A DNA stretch of 45,195 nt from NCBI GenBank assembly GCA_002696645.1, contig NZSA01000087.1, positions 6,079-51,273 on the forward strand, read 5' to 3'. This stretch comes from Rhodospirillales bacterium. Its GTDB lineage: Bacteria > Pseudomonadota > Alphaproteobacteria > UBA8366 > Aestuariispiraceae. Both the position numbers and the translations under genes were made by a program. The first letter of the stretch is position 1. Each line of letters begins with the position of its first letter. Positions 42,349 through 45,195 of the stretch are shown here, one piece after another. The notes beneath the pieces were generated by a model. That model had not been told where the DNA came from and searched no databases. It saw only the letters and a list, made by a program, of their open reading frames with translations.

Positions 42349-42651
42349 ATGGCCCAGTTAATTGTTGTGTATTGGCGTGATATTCCTGCCCAGGTGATCG
42401 CGAAAAAGGGCCGTCGCGATCAGGTGAAAATCGTCCTGGCCGAACGGTTTGAAAAGGCGATTGATCGTGCCGCCATGCGGGGCGGTGCCCGGTCCACAGA
42501 CGATTATCTGGCAGAATGGCGCAAGGCTGACCCGGTTGAAGTATCAGATGATCTGGAAGCGGAGGCGCGTAAGGTTGCAGATGCGCTGGAAGCGGAATTT
42601 GACGAGGCACGCCTGAAAGAATTGGTCGAAAAAGGCGGTATGGCGGAATGA
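42349..42651 (+). CDS. 'Virulence factor' domain protein (PF13769 type)
   Basis: Short protein of 100 residues beginning MAQLIVVYWRDIPAQVIAKKGRR and containing FEKAIDRAAMRGGARSTDDYLAEWRK, the hallmark of the small 'virulence factor' family. The name is historical: members occur in non-pathogens, almost always beside DUF1638 and corrinoid proteins. It starts 12 bp after the DUF1638 stop, so the three are probably one transcript. Exact role unknown; a part in corrinoid-linked methyl transfer is inferred from context. Confidence 0.85.
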   Translation: MAQLIVVYWRDIPAQVIAKKGRRDQVKIVLAERFEKAIDRAAMRGGARSTDDYLAEWRKADPVEVSDDLEAEARKVADALEAEFDEARLKELVEKGGMAE

Positions 42652-42896
42652 TAGCACTGCGCCGGGTGAAGGTGCAGGACAAGGCCATTTGGTTATTTTC
42701 CGATGAGATTTAAGTAAAATATAGGTAAAAAGAATAAAAAGTTTAACAGTATTTGAATCTATATTCGGAAACCTTACTCAATATAACGAAATAATATCAA
42801 TGGTTTAGGTCTCTGGCAGGATTCGGTTTTTGCCTATGTTTATCTTATCTTGTTGAGATTCTTGATTTTCATCCCGATTCGACCAATCTTTAAAGG

Positions 42897-43748
42897 ATGA
42901 AATATTCGTTGTCTCAATTTTGCGCAGACCGTGCGCCTGTAATCCTCGCCGGAATGTTTCTGGTGGGAGCGTTGGTCTTGTACGCGCGCCCGGCTGTTTC
43001 GGAGTCGGTGTTTGAGGCTCCGTTTGAACCCGCACAATGTGGCGAACGCCTAAATCGCTTGTATGACGGCGACTTCGAACAGTTTTGGAACTATATACTG
43101 CGTCAGGGTTATACTGGCGCACCGGAATTTGCATGGTCTACACCTGAATTGGCTGGAGAGACACCGGAAGCATGGCGCCAGCGCGCCTATCAATGTGTCT
43201 TGGAAGTCGAACGCGCCAATCATCATGATGACAGCCCGGAAACACGATATGCGGTAGGTTATTTCCTATGGTTCGGTACGACCTCCCTGGGGTATGAGAA
43301 AGATCCTGACGGACAGCCGGGCGTGCGGGAGCGGGGTTATCGCCTGTTGTCGAATACTGCGGCCGAAGGCTACAGGCCCGCAATGGAAACCATCATTCAG
43401 GTTCATCTGGAAATGGTACAATCTGTTGATCAGCGCATCGCCTATGCCGCCCGCGCGGGCAAGACAGTTACCTTGCCGGATTGGTGGCCGGATCGGGATC
43501 GACTTATCCTGTCCCTGGACCGGGCTGCGAAATCGGGTTTCAGTTCGGCCTATCTGGCGATATCGTCAATTTATTCAGAGCGCGCCCTGTTGGTCGGTGC
43601 AACAGGCCATGACCATAATGGAAAGCGCGCGACGTCTCCGGATCCGCGTTTGATCTCTGCCGCGAAGGCCTATCGTAAGGCATGGGAGGAGAACCGAACC
43701 GCGCCGGTTACGCCAGCGCCCACCCCGGCCCCCAGCCCAGCGTCCTAG
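42897..43748 (+). CDS. Exported protein of unknown function with Sel1-like helices
   Basis: Protein of 283 residues with a signal peptide (APVILAGMFLVGALVLYA, cleavage near AVSES), so probably periplasmic. The body contains helical units ETRYAVGYFLWFGTTSLGYEKDPDGQPGVRERGYRLLSNTAAEGYRPAM and SLDRAAKSGFSSAYLAISSIYSERALLVGA that look like degenerate Sel1/TPR repeats, and a proline-rich tail (APVTPAPTPAPSPAS). AAAGG directly abuts the ATG at 42897, too close for normal initiation, so a downstream TTG at 42909 may be used. The 245 bp upstream are very AT-rich and hold no gene. It ends 1 bp from the convergent transaminase gene. Confidence 0.7.
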   Translation: MKYSLSQFCADRAPVILAGMFLVGALVLYARPAVSESVFEAPFEPAQCGERLNRLYDGDFEQFWNYILRQGYTGAPEFAWSTPELAGETPEAWRQRAYQCVLEVERANHHDDSPETRYAVGYFLWFGTTSLGYEKDPDGQPGVRERGYRLLSNTAAEGYRPAMETIIQVHLEMVQSVDQRIAYAARAGKTVTLPDWWPDRDRLILSLDRAAKSGFSSAYLAISSIYSERALLVGATGHDHNGKRATSPDPRLISAAKAYRKAWEENRTAPVTPAPTPAPSPAS

Positions 43749-43749
43749 C

Positions 43750-44604
43750 CTAGCTGGCGCTTGCTTTCGCAGCCTCGATATACATCTTGCGCAGTTTAAG
43801 GGCGATTGGACCCGGAACGCCCGTACCAATCTTATGGTCGTCGATTTTTACCACTGGCATAACAAAGCTGGAAGCAGATGTGATGAACGCCTCTGTGGCC
43901 TCATAGGCTTCCTGCTGTGTGAAGGGGCGAATCTCAACTGTCAGCTTTTCCTTTTCCGCTAGGTCCAGAATAACGCGCCGGGTAATGCCATGCAGAATGT
44001 CATTGGACAGATTGCGGGTGATCAGGGTTCCATCCTGGGTAACGATGAAGGCGTTGTTTGAACTTCCTTCCGTCACAAAGCCATTTTCAACCTGCCAGGC
44101 ATCATTGGCACCGGCGTCGATGGCGGCCATCTTTGCCATGCTGGAGGCCAGCAATTGCACGGTTTTGATATCGCGGCGATGCCAGCGAATATCCGGCACT
44201 GTAATGACCGAAATCCCCGTCTTGGCGGTGGGAACATCTACAATTTTCTTTGACTGGCTGAACATCACCAGGGATGGTTTTACCCCCTTCGGAAAAACGA
44301 AATCCCGATCTGCCGCGCCGCGCGTGATCTGCCAATAGACGGCCCCTTCCGTCACCTGATTGCGGCGGATGATTTCACGCTGGATTTCCAGAAGTTCTTC
44401 CTTGGTACAGGGCCAATCCATCTTAAGTTCGGATAAGGAACGTTCCAGTCGGGCGATATGGGCGGCATTGTCGATCAACTTCCCGTCCAGCACAGATGAA
44501 ACCTCGTAAACGCCATCACCCATTAGAAAACCACGGTCAAAGACAGAGATTTTAGCTTCTTCTTCGGGGAGATACTCGCCGTTTACATAGACGATCCGGG
44601 ACAT
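43750..44604 (-). CDS. dat: D-amino-acid transaminase
   Basis: Fold-type IV PLP enzyme of 284 residues. Start at ATG 44604 (MSRIVYVNGEYLPEEEAKISVFDRGFLMGDGVYE), the family norm; the longer frame is spurious. The PLP lysine is in RRDIKTVQLLASSMAK (about 145). Substrate-side blocks GFVTEGSSNNAFIV and ILHGITRRVIL match D-amino-acid and branched-chain aminotransferases. The D-transaminase call rests on the FDRGFLMGDGVYE and WHRRDIKT forms. It would interconvert D-Ala and D-Glu for peptidoglycan or degrade D-amino acids. The GNAT gene lies 67 bp upstream. Confidence 0.88.
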   Translation of the reverse strand: MSRIVYVNGEYLPEEEAKISVFDRGFLMGDGVYEVSSVLDGKLIDNAAHIARLERSLSELKMDWPCTKEELLEIQREIIRRNQVTEGAVYWQITRGAADRDFVFPKGVKPSLVMFSQSKKIVDVPTAKTGISVITVPDIRWHRRDIKTVQLLASSMAKMAAIDAGANDAWQVENGFVTEGSSNNAFIVTQDGTLITRNLSNDILHGITRRVILDLAEKEKLTVEIRPFTQQEAYEATEAFITSASSFVMPVVKIDDHKIGTGVPGPIALKLRKMYIEAAKASAS

Positions 44605-44671
44605 CGACTGCTCCTGTTTTAAGATTGGATACCAACGTCTGCTATAGATAGGACCGGGCAGCGTCAAGCGG

Positions 44672-45160
44672 TCAGGAAATTTCCCGCTTCATCTGAACTT
44701 CATTGGGTCGAAATCCCCGCTTTGCATAGGCTGCACCGGCGCGATCATTTCCAACCAGATAGCTCAACATAAGGATCTTCAGTCCCAGGGCTTTGAAATG
44801 CGCCTCGGCCATTGCGATCATATCATCCAGCACGGTTCCACCGCGATGTTCCGGCTCGATCCACAAATCATTGATATAGCCGACCCGGCTTTCTGATGGA
44901 TACAGGTACTCCCCCGGAAAGGTCTCAACGGAACAAACCATCATCCCAACAGGCAGGCCGCCCTGTGTCTCTGCCAGTGCCACTAGCCCGTCATTCTGTT
45001 GCGCATCCAGGATCTGATAGCGCATATGAGGGTCCGCGCCATCGGCAGCCGTTTGACGGGCCGGATCGATGGCGTGTTCCAAATCATGCAGATGACCCAT
45101 AAACCGTATCAGCGCAGGCAGATCGTCTGGCAGAACGGCCTTTCTAACGATCACCGTCAT
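44672..45160 (-). CDS. GNAT-family N-acetyltransferase
   Basis: Acetyltransferase of 162 residues. The acetyl-CoA loop region INDLWIEPEHRGGTVLDDMIAMAEAHF (about 96-122) contains an RGGTV in place of the common RGxGxG, and the C-terminal AGAAYAKRGFRPNEVQMKREI is the usual GNAT strand. The substrate is unknown. Its start overlaps the stop of the upstream gene (ATGA), so it is probably the downstream partner of the partial gene at the window edge. Confidence 0.88.
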   Translation of the reverse strand: MTVIVRKAVLPDDLPALIRFMGHLHDLEHAIDPARQTAADGADPHMRYQILDAQQNDGLVALAETQGGLPVGMMVCSVETFPGEYLYPSESRVGYINDLWIEPEHRGGTVLDDMIAMAEAHFKALGLKILMLSYLVGNDRAGAAYAKRGFRPNEVQMKREIS

Positions 45161-45195
45161 TCGGCAGCTTGCGGCGCCTGGGCACTGCTGGGATC
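45157..45195 (-). CDS. C-terminal end of an unidentified gene (runs off the window)
   Basis: Reading inward from the right edge on the minus strand gives DPSSAQAPQAAE and then TGA, which overlaps the GNAT start by 4 bp. Only 12 residues are visible, so the protein cannot be named. Confidence 0.5.
   Translation of the reverse strand, partial: DPSSAQAPQAAE

Overview
The window reads as a chromosomal segment of an alphaproteobacterium, probably a free-living Rhodospirillales-like organism. The support is an rplU-rpmA-obgE-proB-proA-nadD-rsfS-rlmH block, a corrinoid protein/DUF1638/'virulence factor' trio typical of alphaproteobacteria, and Ti-type tra remnants. No rRNA gene or species marker is present, so genus is not assigned.

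Region 1 (1-12.9 kb) is a catabolic locus. A peptide-type ABC transporter (binding protein plus the start of a permease) is divergent from an amidase and an acetylpolyamine-amidohydrolase-like deacetylase. Facing them is a long leftward operon: class III aminotransferase, aldehyde dehydrogenase, AMP-forming ligase, FAD oxidoreductase, an amidohydrolase-fold protein that has lost most metal ligands, and a BetI-like TetR regulator. Two nearly identical palindromes (TGATTG-N6-CAATCA) sit at the two promoter regions, suggesting one regulator controls uptake, deacylation and amine/aldehyde oxidation. The substrate is unknown; an N-acylated amine or polyamine derivative fits.

Region 2 (13.5-20.45 kb) is a leftward putative defence operon: a Phd/YefM-like protein, a C5-cytosine methyltransferase and a Vsr endonuclease joined by 4-bp overlaps; a 107-bp AT-rich spacer with an inverted repeat; then a 76-aa protein, a GHKL (MutL/MORC-like) ATPase, a 277-aa unknown protein, a DUF6339-like protein and a 296-aa DUF5677-like protein, mostly overlapping or abutting. 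No helicase is present. This is the best candidate for a little-described system in the window.

Region 3 (20.8-25.5 kb) is a GC-rich decayed conjugative element: traD and traC each broken by one nonsense codon, an apparently intact RSF1010/Ti-like oriT, a traA relaxase with at least three frameshifts and two in-frame deletions, and a 5'-truncated large serine recombinase joined directly to traA. The recombinase frame runs antisense into tRNA-Ser(CGA), the likely historical integration site.

Region 4 (25.6-32.0 kb) is core genome: ribosomal proteins L21 (with a histone-H1-like tail) and L27, ObgE, proline biosynthesis, NAD synthesis and ribosome-maturation factors. Region 5 (32.0-36.1 kb) holds a HigBA toxin-antitoxin pair, the translation factor EttA, and a GNAT acyltransferase/LuxR-type regulator pair preceded by a 20-bp lux-box-like palindrome, a candidate non-LuxI signalling pair. 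Region 6 (36.1-45.2 kb) is mixed housekeeping: a DMT transporter, DinB-like protein, HspQ, acyl-CoA synthetase, Sel1-repeat protein, the corrinoid/DUF1638/virulence-factor cluster, an exported protein of unknown function, D-amino acid transaminase and a GNAT acetyltransferase.
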